Below are positions 1 through 8,607 of a stretch of 33,641 bases of DNA, one piece after another (the stretch's first letter is position 1; each line of letters opens with the position of its first letter). The notes under the pieces were generated by a model. The model was not told the origin of the DNA. It worked only from the letters and a program-made list of their open reading frames with translations, and did no database searches. Position numbers and translations under genes: made by a program. Origin of the DNA: Neptunomonas japonica DSM 18939. GTDB taxonomy: Bacteria > Pseudomonadota > Gammaproteobacteria > Pseudomonadales > Balneatricaceae. Location of the stretch: NCBI RefSeq assembly GCF_000422765.1, contig NZ_AUGR01000031.1, forward strand, positions 1-33,641, read 5' to 3'.

Positions 1-2
1 AT

Positions 3-395
3 GCACGAGTGCGCTCACCTTTGCTGATGAGCATTGATGCCGATAAAGCCGACACTTACATGCAAGAGCTGTTTGGCCCGATTAGCTTTGTCGTGAAAAC
101 CGAGAACACCGCACATTCAATTGAACTGGCTACGGATGCGGTTAAACAGCACGGTGCTATTACACTGGGTTGTTATACGAGTAGCGACAGTGTGCAGGAA
201 CAGATAGAAGAAGCGGCAATTGATGGTGGTGTTGCCCTCAGCAGCAACTTAACCGGCGGTGTGTTCGTCAACCAAAGTGCGGCGTACAGTGATTTTCATG
301 CCACGGGTTGTAACCCGGCAGCCAATGCCTGCTTATCAGATTTAGCGTATGTCGCGAATCGTTTTCGTGTAGTACAGAGCCGCCGTCACGCGTAA
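3..395 (+). CDS. paaN: PaaN-type aldehyde dehydrogenase superfamily protein, 3' end only
   Basis: This is the C-terminal part (about 130 residues) of an aldehyde-dehydrogenase-fold protein. The frame is already open at the left edge, so the true start lies outside the window. Visible features are the FGPISFVV segment, typical of the ALDH C-terminal region, and an end block with FVNQSAAYSDFHATG and NPAANACL, which I recognise from PaaN proteins. PaaN belongs to phenylacetate degradation and is proposed to act on the ring-opened or aldehyde intermediate. It lacks the MaoC domain found in PaaZ. The next gene is paaY, which supports the assignment. A strong terminator follows, so paaN ends its transcript. 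A GTG at position 9 in this frame is not a likely start, because it lies inside the conserved domain. Confidence 0.8.
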   Translation, partial: ARVRSPLLMSIDADKADTYMQELFGPISFVVKTENTAHSIELATDAVKQHGAITLGCYTSSDSVQEQIEEAAIDGGVALSSNLTGGVFVNQSAAYSDFHATGCNPAANACLSDLAYVANRFRVVQSRRHA

Positions 396-472
396 TAGAG
401 GCAGCAATAAATAGGTTTTAAAAATTAGATGCGGCTAATGAATACTGGTATTCATGTATTTGTTTCCGTTAT

Positions 473-513
473 AAAGGGGGATGCGCAGTAATATGAGCAG
501 TCCCCCTTTTTTA
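473..513 (+). terminator. Intrinsic terminator after paaN
   Basis: The arms AAAGGGGGA (473-481) and TCCCCCTTT (501-509) pair perfectly around a loop of about 19 nt, and the T run continues to 512. It separates paaN from paaY. Confidence 0.75.
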
Positions 514-570
514 TTACCCTCTTTTATATAATCGGGGCATTATTCTTAGTTATCTGATTTGGAGAGCAGA

Positions 571-1179
571 ATGAAAGTATACGAAATTGATGGTGTTACA
601 CCGGTTATTGACCCGACAGCTTATGTACATCCAACAGCAGTGCTAATTGGTGATGTTATTATTGGGCCGCGATGCTATGTGGGTCCAGCGGCATGTTTGC
701 GTGGAGACTTTGGACGACTAGTATTGAAAGAGGGAGCTAATATACAAGATACCTGTGTTATGCATGGTTTTCCTAATAGCGATACGGTTGTTGAGGAAGA
801 TGGGCATATAGGACACGGCGCTGTATTGCATGGTTGTGTCATTAAGAAAAATGCATTGGTTGGTATGAATGCCGTAGTGATGGATGGTGCGATTGTTGGT
901 GAATCAGCCATTGTTGCGGCAATGGGTTTTGTAAAAGCTAAGTTTGAAGTGCCTGATCGTACATTGGTTGCAGGATCGCCAGTCAGGATAATTCGTGAGT
1001 TGTCTGATAAAGAGATTCAGTGGAAATCACAAGGGACAGCGCAATATCAAGATCTGGCAGTGCGCAGCTTAAGTACTATGCGTGAGGTTGAAGCGCTCAC
1101 CTCCGTTGAACCAGACCGCAAGCGTCTAGAGATAGATGTTAATGTGAAGCCTTTATATCAGGTAAAAGCAGAGGGCTAG
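571..1179 (+). CDS. paaY: PaaY, gamma-carbonic-anhydrase-fold hexapeptide protein/thioesterase
   Basis: This is a left-handed beta-helix protein of 202 residues. Hexapeptide repeats run through the first two thirds ([12 protein letters not shown]-like units), followed by a C-terminal helix. The histidines expected to bind metal are in CVMHGF, DGHIGHG and VLHGC. PaaY family members are thioesterases that hydrolyse inhibitory CoA thioesters formed during phenylacetate degradation, and they associate with the paa gene set. I chose ATG 571 because GGAG at 561-564 sits 6 nt upstream. An in-frame TTG at 559 overlaps that ribosome site and is unlikely. A TATAAT at 527-532 without a clear -35 could be its -10 box. 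The upstream paaN end fits a paa locus, but the ring-epoxidase genes are outside the window. Confidence 0.87.
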   Translation: MKVYEIDGVTPVIDPTAYVHPTAVLIGDVIIGPRCYVGPAACLRGDFGRLVLKEGANIQDTCVMHGFPNSDTVVEEDGHIGHGAVLHGCVIKKNALVGMNAVVMDGAIVGESAIVAAMGFVKAKFEVPDRTLVAGSPVRIIRELSDKEIQWKSQGTAQYQDLAVRSLSTMREVEALTSVEPDRKRLEIDVNVKPLYQVKAEG

Positions 1180-1220
1180 TCTCTCAATAATTACGAGTTA
1201 TTCATTTGTTTTAAAACGAT

Positions 1221-1254
1221 AAGCCATTGATTTAACGGTCAATGGCTTTCTTGT
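1221..1254 (+). terminator. Intrinsic terminator after paaY
   Basis: AAGCCATTGA (1221-1230) pairs perfectly with TCAATGGCTT (1239-1248) around an 8-nt loop. A short T-rich tail (TCTTGT) follows. It closes the paa segment. Confidence 0.65.
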
Positions 1255-1320
1255 GTCTGAGCTACTCTGTATGCGGTTCTATGAACAGATATCTAAGAAG
1301 ACTTGTATGAATGATGTATG

Positions 1321-1375
1321 TATAATTTGTCTCCGAAAAGAGACTCTCTTGATTTCTATTGTACATTAAGAGTCT
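1321..1375 (+). promoter_or_regulatory. Candidate -10 box and leader dyads upstream of the TonB receptor
   Basis: A consensus TATAAT lies at 1321-1326, with no convincing -35. About 10 nt downstream are two overlapping inverted repeats that cannot both form: AAGAGA/TCTCTT (1338-1350) and AGACTCT (1341-1347) with AGAGTCT (1369-1375). With the receptor start at 1467 the leader would be about 135 nt. The layout allows an operator or a folded leader; the role is inferred. Confidence 0.35.
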
Positions 1376-1466
1376 GTTGCTAGTATTGGTGGTGATATTA
1401 ACTCCTTGTTTTAGATTAGATTTTAATCCAGTAAAACCGCTAAATAGATGCAGGTATAAAATAATT

Positions 1467-3530
1467 ATGCTTCAAACACAAAGTTATCACCGCTGGGGCG
1501 TTAGTTTTATCATTGGCCTGCTTACTTTGGTAAAGGTGGTTGAAGCAAATGATGTTGATCTTGAGCTTGAGTCTTTGATGAACGCAGATGTACAGGTGAC
1601 ATCTGCCATGAAGCGCTCTCAGCCGATCAGCAATACGGCATCTTCCATATACGTGCTATCCAATAAAGACTTACTAAATGCTGGAGTGCAATCGATTCCC
1701 CAAGCGTTGAGTTTAGTACCCGGTATGCAAGTTCGACAGATAGATAATAATCAATGGGCTATTACGACACGCTTTGCAGGCGGACGCTATTCAAGCAGCT
1801 TATTAGTGCTGATTGATGGGCAAAGTGTATACAACCCAAGTTTTGCAGGTGTCTATTGGGAAAATATCGATGTACCAATACAAGATGTTGAGCGTATAGA
1901 AGTTATACGAGGTCAAACCGGGACGCTGTGGGGCGTTAATGCATCCAATGGTGTCGTAAACGTCATAACTAAAAATTCAATAGATACTCGTACGGGCTAC
2001 GCCAATATAGCGGCTGGCTCAGAGCAAGAATATAATATGAATTTTAGGTATGGCGACAGCATAGGTAATCAAGGTAGTTATAGAGTGTATTCCCATCACT
2101 TGGAAGGAGAAAAAGCATCACAAGGCTTTTTCCCAACGAATGATACTGTCCAGCTTAATAGCATTGGTATGCGTGCTGATTACGCTTTTGATGATGATAT
2201 AACGCTCTTTGCTAAGTGGAATGTCCTGAATTCACGAATGGGTCAAACAACACGTCGTGTTAACACGGCTACTCGTATAAATAATTCATATAATGAAAGT
2301 GTTGAGCGAAATAAAATAGACTTTCTTGTTCGTTTTGAGGAGCGTCTCTCAAAAAATTCTAATCACATGGTCCAGCTATCTGCAAATAAAGAAACGGGTG
2401 ATCAGGAGTTCTTAGGTGAAGAATTTAATGCCGTTGATTTTGAATACCAAATTAACACATTAGTAGGTGAGCACCAGATAGATATGGGGGCTTATTATCG
2501 TTATAACGATATTAAGCTTGATAGTGTTGACTATATAATGGATTTTGGAGAAAGCAATAAACTAGAACACTACGGTGGGTTTTTTCAAGCGCAGTTAAAT
2601 ATAGTGCCTGACACTTTTCATATTGTTTTAGGTAATATGTCAGCTCATAACGATTTTACCGGTTGGGAAAACCAACCAAGCTTTAGAGCGATATATAAAT
2701 TCTCACCAAAGCAAACGCTATGGTTTAATGCTTCAAAAGCGGCAAGGGTCCCTTCCTATCTAGAGCATAATATTAAATTACAAGTCAGTGGGAGCAAGGT
2801 TAAGGACTTTGTTAATACTGGAAATCCATTAATAGACAATTATGTATTAGCAACTTATTTAAGGGGGAATCCTAATATAGAAGCAGAGAAAACTGTTTCA
2901 TATGAAGTGGGCTATCGTTTAGCTCAGGAAGATTATTCTTTTGATCTTTCAATTTATAATACATCTTCAGATAACACACTAACTTACAGTCCAGCAGTGG
3001 ATCCGAATGCTTTAAATTCTGTCATGGCTGCCTTACTTGCAGGCAATGCTCCTTTAGCTTTATCTGTATTACAAAGCACTCCTGTTAATTTTGATTTGGC
3101 TTCTTTGGCTACTTTGAATGTTACGGGTGTTGATGCGGTGCTAAGTTGGGATATATCTCCTAAGCTAAACACTGAGCTGTCATATACTATTACAAAACTA
3201 GACTATGACCTTCCTTCAGGTCATATCGTTGCTATCAGCCGTAACTCAACCCTGATTCAAGCGATGGCAAAGTTCAATATTATGTTGCCTCATAATCAGT
3301 CACTAAACATTAATGTAAAGTCAGAATCAGGGGATACGTATAAAACAGGAGATATTTTTACTACAGACATTGGTTGGCGTTGGAAAATTAAGCCTAATGT
3401 AATGTTGTCAGTGAATGCATGGAACCTGTTGAGTAGTGATAGCTATGAATACTTGAACTCGAATGAGCTGCACACATCACCCACTAAGGTTGAAAAATCG
3501 GTGACAGCTAGCCTGTATGTCGAATTTTAA
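1467..3530 (+). CDS. TonB-dependent outer-membrane receptor
   Basis: This is a receptor of 687 residues. A signal peptide ends near VVEA-ND. It is followed by a short lead (LELESLMNADVQVTSAMKR), a plug domain (about residues 40-170, with VPGMQVRQI, LIDGQSVYNP, VERIEVIRG and NGVVNVITK) and a beta-barrel ending in the aromatic C-terminus YVEF. The open frame runs back to a TTG at 1359, but that extension puts odd sequence before the signal peptide, so ATG 1467 is preferred; its ribosome site is weak. The next gene overlaps its end by 14 nt. Receptors of this short-plug type often precede a YfiR-like protein and a GGDEF enzyme in marine gammaproteobacteria. That context suggests signalling or uptake tied to c-di-GMP rather than simple siderophore import. 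The ligand cannot be read from sequence. Confidence 0.88.
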   Translation: MLQTQSYHRWGVSFIIGLLTLVKVVEANDVDLELESLMNADVQVTSAMKRSQPISNTASSIYVLSNKDLLNAGVQSIPQALSLVPGMQVRQIDNNQWAITTRFAGGRYSSSLLVLIDGQSVYNPSFAGVYWENIDVPIQDVERIEVIRGQTGTLWGVNASNGVVNVITKNSIDTRTGYANIAAGSEQEYNMNFRYGDSIGNQGSYRVYSHHLEGEKASQGFFPTNDTVQLNSIGMRADYAFDDDITLFAKWNVLNSRMGQTTRRVNTATRINNSYNESVERNKIDFLVRFEERLSKNSNHMVQLSANKETGDQEFLGEEFNAVDFEYQINTLVGEHQIDMGAYYRYNDIKLDSVDYIMDFGESNKLEHYGGFFQAQLNIVPDTFHIVLGNMSAHNDFTGWENQPSFRAIYKFSPKQTLWFNASKAARVPSYLEHNIKLQVSGSKVKDFVNTGNPLIDNYVLATYLRGNPNIEAEKTVSYEVGYRLAQEDYSFDLSIYNTSSDNTLTYSPAVDPNALNSVMAALLAGNAPLALSVLQSTPVNFDLASLATLNVTGVDAVLSWDISPKLNTELSYTITKLDYDLPSGHIVAISRNSTLIQAMAKFNIMLPHNQSLNINVKSESGDTYKTGDIFTTDIGWRWKIKPNVMLSVNAWNLLSSDSYEYLNSNELHTSPTKVEKSVTASLYVEF

Positions 3531-4116
3531 TAATCAAGTGCTAGCTTCAATGCTATATAAATATTTTAGCTCTACACCTAAAATATTTAATATCAAAGCT
3601 CTTATTTTAGTGCTGATAATTTCTTCTGCGCCCGTATTTGGTGCTGAGCTTGATCGAGAACTGATTCTTAAATCTGGTTTTATTTATAATTTTTCTAGGT
3701 TTGGGAAGTGGGAGTCTGGTTTGATCAATCAAGATGGCTTTACCATTTGTAGCCCAGATAAGGCATTCACTGAAGTAGCGAAAATTACATTTTATGAAAA
3801 GCAAGTCAAACGGTTACCTGTTGTTATAGAAAAAATAGATGTTAATAACGATTTGAATAAATGTAATGTGGTTTTTGTTACTAAAAAATATTATTTGGAT
3901 TGGAAGAATAGGGTAAATCAATTAGGACGCCGGCAAGTAATGCTTATTGGCGAAAATAAAGGCTTCATTCTATTAGGCGGGCATATAAATTTTTTTATTT
4001 TGTCAGGAAAGATAAGATTTGAGGTTAGCGTTAGTAATTTAAAAAAATCTGGATTGAAACTTAGTTCTAAGGTTTTAAGGTTAGGTAAAATTCATGGAGA
4101 AAACTCACATGAATAA
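3517..4116 (+). CDS. YfiR-family (DUF4154) periplasmic protein
   Basis: This exported protein has 199 residues. The hydrophobic segment ALILVLIISSAPVFGA is a signal peptide placed unusually far in (residues 28-43), so ATG 3550 could be the real start. The mature part opens with the family pattern ILKSGFIYNFSRFGKWE and contains cysteines in FTICSP and LNKCNVVF, the place where YfiR proteins form a disulfide. In Pseudomonas, YfiR sits in the periplasm and represses the diguanylate cyclase YfiN by binding its periplasmic domain. Here the next gene encodes a YfiN-like enzyme with a periplasmic sensor, overlapping by 8 nt. The same regulatory pairing is therefore likely. The 14-nt overlap with the receptor gene upstream places all three in one operon. 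Confidence 0.8.
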   Translation: MSNFNNQVLASMLYKYFSSTPKIFNIKALILVLIISSAPVFGAELDRELILKSGFIYNFSRFGKWESGLINQDGFTICSPDKAFTEVAKITFYEKQVKRLPVVIEKIDVNNDLNKCNVVFVTKKYYLDWKNRVNQLGRRQVMLIGENKGFILLGGHINFFILSGKIRFEVSVSNLKKSGLKLSSKVLRLGKIHGENSHE

Positions 4117-6160
4117 AATAAAAAAAACTGGCTCTATTGCAAATAAGCTTTTACTGATGCTAGTAGGTATATCAACCTTATCAGCGATGATTACTGCAAG
4201 TGTTTTGTTTGTTAATGAGTGGTTCTCAGCAACTAATGAACAGCGAAAGAATTTGACTTCTATTGCCGAAATATTAGAGCCTAATTTGATTACTGCTGTA
4301 ATGTTCGATGATAACCAAACAGTTAATGAGCTTATTAATCCGTTAAATAAAAGACAAGAAATCATCTACTCAAGCGTTAGCCGCCCTGATGGTTCTATCA
4401 TTACGAGTATAGGTGATAGAAAAGCTTATCTTACATTGGGCGAGAATTTGAACGAATATATTATTATAAAGAACAGGCTCGTTTTTGATAACCAAGATTT
4501 TGGTAAACTTCTTATTATGGCAGACAAATCTTATGTCGAGAACAGAAGCCAGTTCTACTTATACTTCCTTATTGTTTTGATTTTGGCTAACTTTGTCATT
4601 TGTTTTATTATCTCGTTGAGTCTAAGAAAAAGGTTTGTTGCTCCTATTATCCAACTAGCGTCACTTGCTAAAAAAGTATCGTCTAATCGTGATTACTCTT
4701 TACGTGCTAAAAAAATAACAGATGATGAGATTGCCGATCTTACGGGTTATTTTAATCAGATGTTGAACACGATTGAAGAGCGTGATCAATACTTAGAGAC
4801 CCAAGTGTTTGATCGGACTAAAGAAATTGAATTGGCAAACAAGAACCTTAGACTTCAAGCATATAACGATAGTTTGACTGGACTACCCAATCGACACTTT
4901 TTTTATGAAAAGTTGCAAAGAACAATCGACTATTCAAGTCGATACAATTTGAAGTTCTCACTCATTTTTATAGACCTTGATAATTTTAAAGAGATTAACG
5001 ACACGCTAGGTCATGACTATGGTGACTTGCTACTAATAAAGGCTTCTAGGCGGTTAGTGGAGTGTGTGCGTGAAACAGACACAGTGGCGCGTCTTGGTGG
5101 TGATGAGTTTACTCTTATTATTCAGGACCTTAGTTCTAAGGAAAGAATTAACGCCGTTGCTGAGAATATTTTAAAGTGCTTAGCGCAGTCTTTTCAATTA
5201 AAGGATGAGCGAGTATTCGTCTCAGGGAGTATTGGTGTAACGGTTTATCCTGATGACGGTGATAATGTTGAATCACTCGTTAAGCATGCAGACCAAGCTA
5301 TGTATGAGTCAAAGCATGCGGGGCGCAATTGCTATCGTTTCTTTACAAGTGAGCTGCAAGTAAACGCACAGAACAAAAAGATGTTATCTGATGATTTAAG
5401 ACGTGCTACTTATGAAAACGAGTTTATTTTATGTTATCAGCCTATTATTGAGTTAAAGACGAATGAGGTTACTAAAGCAGAAGCACTGGTGCGCTGGAAC
5501 CATCCGTCTAAAGGCATTATCCGTCCCAGTCAGTTTATTCCTTTAGCTGAGGAGATGGGGTTAATCAGCGAGGTGAGTAGCTGGGTAGCAGAACATGCGC
5601 TTAAGCAATCTATTTTATGGCGCTCAATGACAAGAAAAGAAATTCCGATCTCTATTAATACGTCAGCTTTATTGTATAAGGGTGACCCGACGTGGATAGA
5701 AAATTGGTTGCAGCAGCTCAAGGCTAATCACATTCCTGGGAATATGATTACAATTGAGATTACTGAAAGCCTGTTGATGGAGAGTAATGATTCAATCAAG
5801 AGCCAATTGATTACATTGAGAGATCATGGAGTCGAAGTGTCGATTGATGATTTTGGCGTAGGGTATTCATCACTATCTTATCTTCAAGAACTTGATATCG
5901 ATGTATTGAAAATAGATCAGTCTTTTGTGAAAGGTATTGAGAGAGGTAATGATAGCCTAGCTCTGTGTGAAGCCGTTATCGTAATGGCTCATCGTATAGG
6001 ACTTAAAGTTATCGCTGAAGGTATTGAAACAGCTAAGCAGCATGAGCTCTTATTAGAAGCGGGTTGTGATTATGGCCAAGGCTATTATTACTCAAAGCCC
6101 ATACTGGCTATGGAGTTTACAAAGCGCTTTATTGCAGTACCAGCAGAGATGCTTGGTTAG
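4109..6160 (+). CDS. CHASE8-HAMP-GGDEF-EAL membrane c-di-GMP enzyme
   Basis: The protein has about 683 residues. TM1 (LLLMLVGISTLSAMITASVLF) is followed by a periplasmic CHASE8-type sensor (EILEPNLITAVMFDDNQTV), TM2 (FYLYFLIVLILANFVICFIISL), a HAMP domain, a GGDEF domain with intact ARLGGDEF and an upstream RETD inhibitory site, and an EAL domain with intact EALVRW, DDFGVGYSSL, KIDQSFV and EGIET. Both cyclase and phosphodiesterase activities could be active; which dominates is unknown. ATG 4109 has GGAGA at 4096-4100 at good spacing; ATG 4094 is a possible alternative. The gene overlaps the YfiR-like gene, which probably encodes its periplasmic inhibitor. By analogy with YfiBNR it would adjust biofilm or motility in response to an envelope or receptor signal. 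Confidence 0.87.
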   Translation: MNKIKKTGSIANKLLLMLVGISTLSAMITASVLFVNEWFSATNEQRKNLTSIAEILEPNLITAVMFDDNQTVNELINPLNKRQEIIYSSVSRPDGSIITSIGDRKAYLTLGENLNEYIIIKNRLVFDNQDFGKLLIMADKSYVENRSQFYLYFLIVLILANFVICFIISLSLRKRFVAPIIQLASLAKKVSSNRDYSLRAKKITDDEIADLTGYFNQMLNTIEERDQYLETQVFDRTKEIELANKNLRLQAYNDSLTGLPNRHFFYEKLQRTIDYSSRYNLKFSLIFIDLDNFKEINDTLGHDYGDLLLIKASRRLVECVRETDTVARLGGDEFTLIIQDLSSKERINAVAENILKCLAQSFQLKDERVFVSGSIGVTVYPDDGDNVESLVKHADQAMYESKHAGRNCYRFFTSELQVNAQNKKMLSDDLRRATYENEFILCYQPIIELKTNEVTKAEALVRWNHPSKGIIRPSQFIPLAEEMGLISEVSSWVAEHALKQSILWRSMTRKEIPISINTSALLYKGDPTWIENWLQQLKANHIPGNMITIEITESLLMESNDSIKSQLITLRDHGVEVSIDDFGVGYSSLSYLQELDIDVLKIDQSFVKGIERGNDSLALCEAVIVMAHRIGLKVIAEGIETAKQHELLLEAGCDYGQGYYYSKPILAMEFTKRFIAVPAEMLG

Positions 6161-6164
6161 TCAA

Positions 6165-6180
6165 TCTTCTTTTTGAAGAA
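6165..6180. terminator. Short hairpin between convergent genes
   Basis: TCTTC (6165-6169) and GAAGA (6175-6179) flank a T5 loop in the 23-nt gap between the plus-strand GGDEF-EAL gene and the minus-strand MaoC gene. It may serve both strands as a weak terminator. Confidence 0.3.
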
Positions 6181-6183
6181 AGG

Positions 6184-6630
6184 CTAAGTTAGTTTTCTTC
6201 TACCCATCATAATAACGATAAAGCTGATTACTTCATTGCGGTGTTGATTGTAGCCTCTGCATTTGATTCTTAAAATACCTCTATCGGGTTTGGATTTTGA
6301 AGGGTTCATATCAATAATTTCTATTTCAGGCCGAATGGTGTCTCCTGGTCTAACCGGAGCAAGGAAGCGTAGTTCATCAATACCAGGACCTCCTATGCTG
6401 ACGGTTTCAAAAATTCGTGTTTGAATCACCATTCTGAAACACAGTGATGTAGTCTGAAAACCACTGGCAATTAAACCACCATAAACGCTTTCTGATGCTG
6501 CTTGGGCATCTATATGAAAAGGCTGGGGGTCATAAGTAAGTGCGTAATCTAATATCTGGCCTTCACTCAATGTGAACCCTTGAGCAGTGAAGGTATCTCC
6601 TACAGAGAAATCATCAAAATACCGATCCAT
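6184..6630 (-). CDS. MaoC-like (hotdog) enoyl-CoA hydratase/dehydratase
   Basis: This is a single-hotdog protein of 148 residues. The hydratase-2 motif is present as YDPQPFHID (near residues 33-41), carrying the Asp and His used for catalysis. GGLIASGFQTTSL and the FLAPVRPGDTI block match MaoC dehydratases. Family members hydrate (R)-specific enoyl-CoA substrates or dehydrate the hydroxyacyl form. A clear GAGGAG ribosome site precedes the ATG. It is the last gene of a minus-strand operon with the PaaX-like regulator, a ferredoxin reductase and a DUF2889 protein. This suggests action on a CoA-bound intermediate of aromatic or related acid degradation. The substrate cannot be told from sequence. 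Confidence 0.85.
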   Translation of the reverse strand: MDRYFDDFSVGDTFTAQGFTLSEGQILDYALTYDPQPFHIDAQAASESVYGGLIASGFQTTSLCFRMVIQTRIFETVSIGGPGIDELRFLAPVRPGDTIRPEIEIIDMNPSKSKPDRGILRIKCRGYNQHRNEVISFIVIMMGRRKLT

Positions 6631-6656
6631 AGCCGTCTCCTCGTTGATTGGACTGA

Positions 6657-7214
6657 TTACTCATTAAAAGTAGCGAAATGGGGCCAGTGCTTTTGAACTA
6701 CTGGGCTTTGCTGACTCCAGCTATGGCAAGTGTTCATTACATCAGGAAGTGCGTTTCCTGCTGTCCAGTTATCTTCTTTTTCACGATCTTGGTAAGTTGA
6801 CTGATAGGCAGATGTAGCGATAGGGCCAAGTAGCTCTAATAAGTGTGTGCAGCCATTATCTCCACTAAAGAGAGTTTTGGTTATTTTTGTGAAGCCGGGC
6901 TTTATCTGTAAGCCAATCAGTTTTTTATACGCTTCACTAATCCCTTTGCAGTATTCAAAAGGGGTAAAGTCCATACTGGCTTCTGCATCGACAATATTAA
7001 GATCAAGATCAATGGTGATACGCAATGCCATATCGTGGATGGCTTCACCTGCCGGTATCTTTCCGTCATTTCGCTCTTTAGACATGATGTCATGATCTTT
7101 AATATCTACAAGATGCCCTTCGATGTCCCATAAGCCGTCTTCACGACGAAAACCTTTGCAGATAACGGTACGCGTATGTTGCGGTATTCGGTTAGCAGGA
7201 GGAGATAAAGGCAT
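6657..7214 (-). CDS. DUF2889 domain protein
   Basis: This soluble protein has 185 residues, with no signal peptide or membrane segment. It matches DUF2889 by its opening PLSPPANRIPQHTRTVICKG, then REDGLWDIEGHLVD, GEAIHDMALRITID, VDAEASMDFTPFEYC and CTHLLELLGPIATSAYQ. The conserved His, Asp and Cys residues hint at a catalytic or metal site, but no activity is known to me. It lies 26 nt upstream of the MaoC gene and 55 nt downstream of the reductase gene, all on one strand. Relatives are often found beside acyl-CoA or aromatic-acid genes. A role in the same pathway is inferred from position only. Confidence 0.8.
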   Translation of the reverse strand: MPLSPPANRIPQHTRTVICKGFRREDGLWDIEGHLVDIKDHDIMSKERNDGKIPAGEAIHDMALRITIDLDLNIVDAEASMDFTPFEYCKGISEAYKKLIGLQIKPGFTKITKTLFSGDNGCTHLLELLGPIATSAYQSTYQDREKEDNWTAGNALPDVMNTCHSWSQQSPVVQKHWPHFATFNE

Positions 7215-7269
7215 GACATTGATCTTCTATATTAGGGTTGTCGAAAAGTTGAACGTGCTGATAACTAAG

Positions 7270-8586
7270 TTAATTGAGCAGGTTCAGCATTTTAGAAACT
7301 GTAGTGATCTTCTCACGGGGTTTACCCGTTGTTGCTCTATCAATTTCGGCTTTATTAATTACTTGCCAGTCATTATAACTAACAGGTTTAATATTACGTT
7401 CATTAAAGAGTGTAGATATACAGGAAAACCCTTCTTTATGTGGAAGCGGAACAGTATTTTCCAAGTCTGCAATAATGTCTTTGCTTAAGGTTGTTGCATC
7501 AACTCGGTTCGATGGAATAACGCCGTTCGCACCTCTTTTACACCATCCTACCGCGTAAACACCGGGCTCTATAAGGCTATTGTGATGCTCAAAAATACCG
7601 CTGTTATTATTAAATGGAACATTGGGTACCGGTGCGGATACGTATCCTATAGCAGATATGACAGTACCAACATTGAGGGGTAACAGGTTTTTTGAACTTG
7701 TCGCCAGGCTGCTAGTCGCATTATTCACCGTAAGCTCAATATTTGAAACGCGAGATGTATCGCTTGTAATGGTGCTAATGGGGCGATTAAACAAAAAATG
7801 TATATGGATAATACCTCCATTTGGAGCGGAGGCTTGGGTCTTGGTATTGTGAAGTATCTCCAGGTTCTTAGCGGTGTTTCTCAATCGCTCTTCTGGAATA
7901 TGCTCTGGTGGGGATTCAGGGATATCAGAAGTATCAATATGAAATGTCAGATTGGGTTGTGACATAACCTCTTGAAGTTCCATCGGCGTAAAATTGGCGT
8001 CTGCAGCCCCGCGACGACCAATAATATAGATATTTTTAATGTTAGCGTTGCTGATCTTATCTAGAGCAGTTTGACTAATATCACTCTTAAGAAGTAGTTC
8101 TTTCTCCTTAGAGAGAACGCGAAGAATATCTAGAGCGACATTACCGTTACCGATAACTGCAATATTTTCAGAGATCAGTGGGTTTAAGTCGGCATTGTCA
8201 GGGTGCCCGTTGTACCAGCGGCTAAATTCGCCAGAACCATAAACGCCATCAAGAGACTCTCCTGGGATGCCTAGTTTACGGTCAATGGGGGCTCCGCTGG
8301 CAAAGACGATAATATGGTAATGTTCTTTTAGCTCTGCATAGGAAAGGTCTGTACCTATATGGACATTACCAACAAAGCGAACGTTCTCACGGGAAAGAGT
8401 ACGTTCAAATTGTCGAGTAATGTTTTTCGTATGTTGGTGATCTGGTGCAACACCTGCTCTGACTAAACCAAAAGGTGTGGGCAGTCTTTCAAATAGATCA
8501 ACATGAGAGTCTGGTAATTTCTTTGCAAGCATGTCAGCGATATAGCAACCAGATGGGCCGCTACCAATAATGGCGATGTGTATCAT
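7270..8586 (-). CDS. Adrenodoxin/ferredoxin-NADP+ reductase (FprA-like)
   Basis: This flavoprotein has 438 residues. The N-terminal FAD motif is IAIIGSGPSGCYIADML. Next comes the family signature RLPTPFGLVRAGVAPDHQHTKNI, then a second nucleotide-binding site IAVIGNGNVALDILR followed by IIGRRG for NADPH. A C-terminal FAD contact, YAVGWCKRGANGVIPSNRVDA, completes the fold. Enzymes of this type pass electrons from NADPH to a ferredoxin that feeds an oxygenase or P450. No ferredoxin or oxygenase is visible in this operon, which is odd. It follows the paaX-family gene by 21 nt, so it is probably under the same control and may serve a partner encoded elsewhere. Confidence 0.87.
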   Translation of the reverse strand: MIHIAIIGSGPSGCYIADMLAKKLPDSHVDLFERLPTPFGLVRAGVAPDHQHTKNITRQFERTLSRENVRFVGNVHIGTDLSYAELKEHYHIIVFASGAPIDRKLGIPGESLDGVYGSGEFSRWYNGHPDNADLNPLISENIAVIGNGNVALDILRVLSKEKELLLKSDISQTALDKISNANIKNIYIIGRRGAADANFTPMELQEVMSQPNLTFHIDTSDIPESPPEHIPEERLRNTAKNLEILHNTKTQASAPNGGIIHIHFLFNRPISTITSDTSRVSNIELTVNNATSSLATSSKNLLPLNVGTVISAIGYVSAPVPNVPFNNNSGIFEHHNSLIEPGVYAVGWCKRGANGVIPSNRVDATTLSKDIIADLENTVPLPHKEGFSCISTLFNERNIKPVSYNDWQVINKAEIDRATTGKPREKITTVSKMLNLLN

Positions 8587-8607
8587 AAATTACTCAGGTC
8601 CTTTGAA

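Noticed and set aside
1359-1466. N-terminal extension of the TonB receptor from TTG 1359
   Set aside because: Would place a second hydrophobic segment before the true signal peptide and has no ribosome site.
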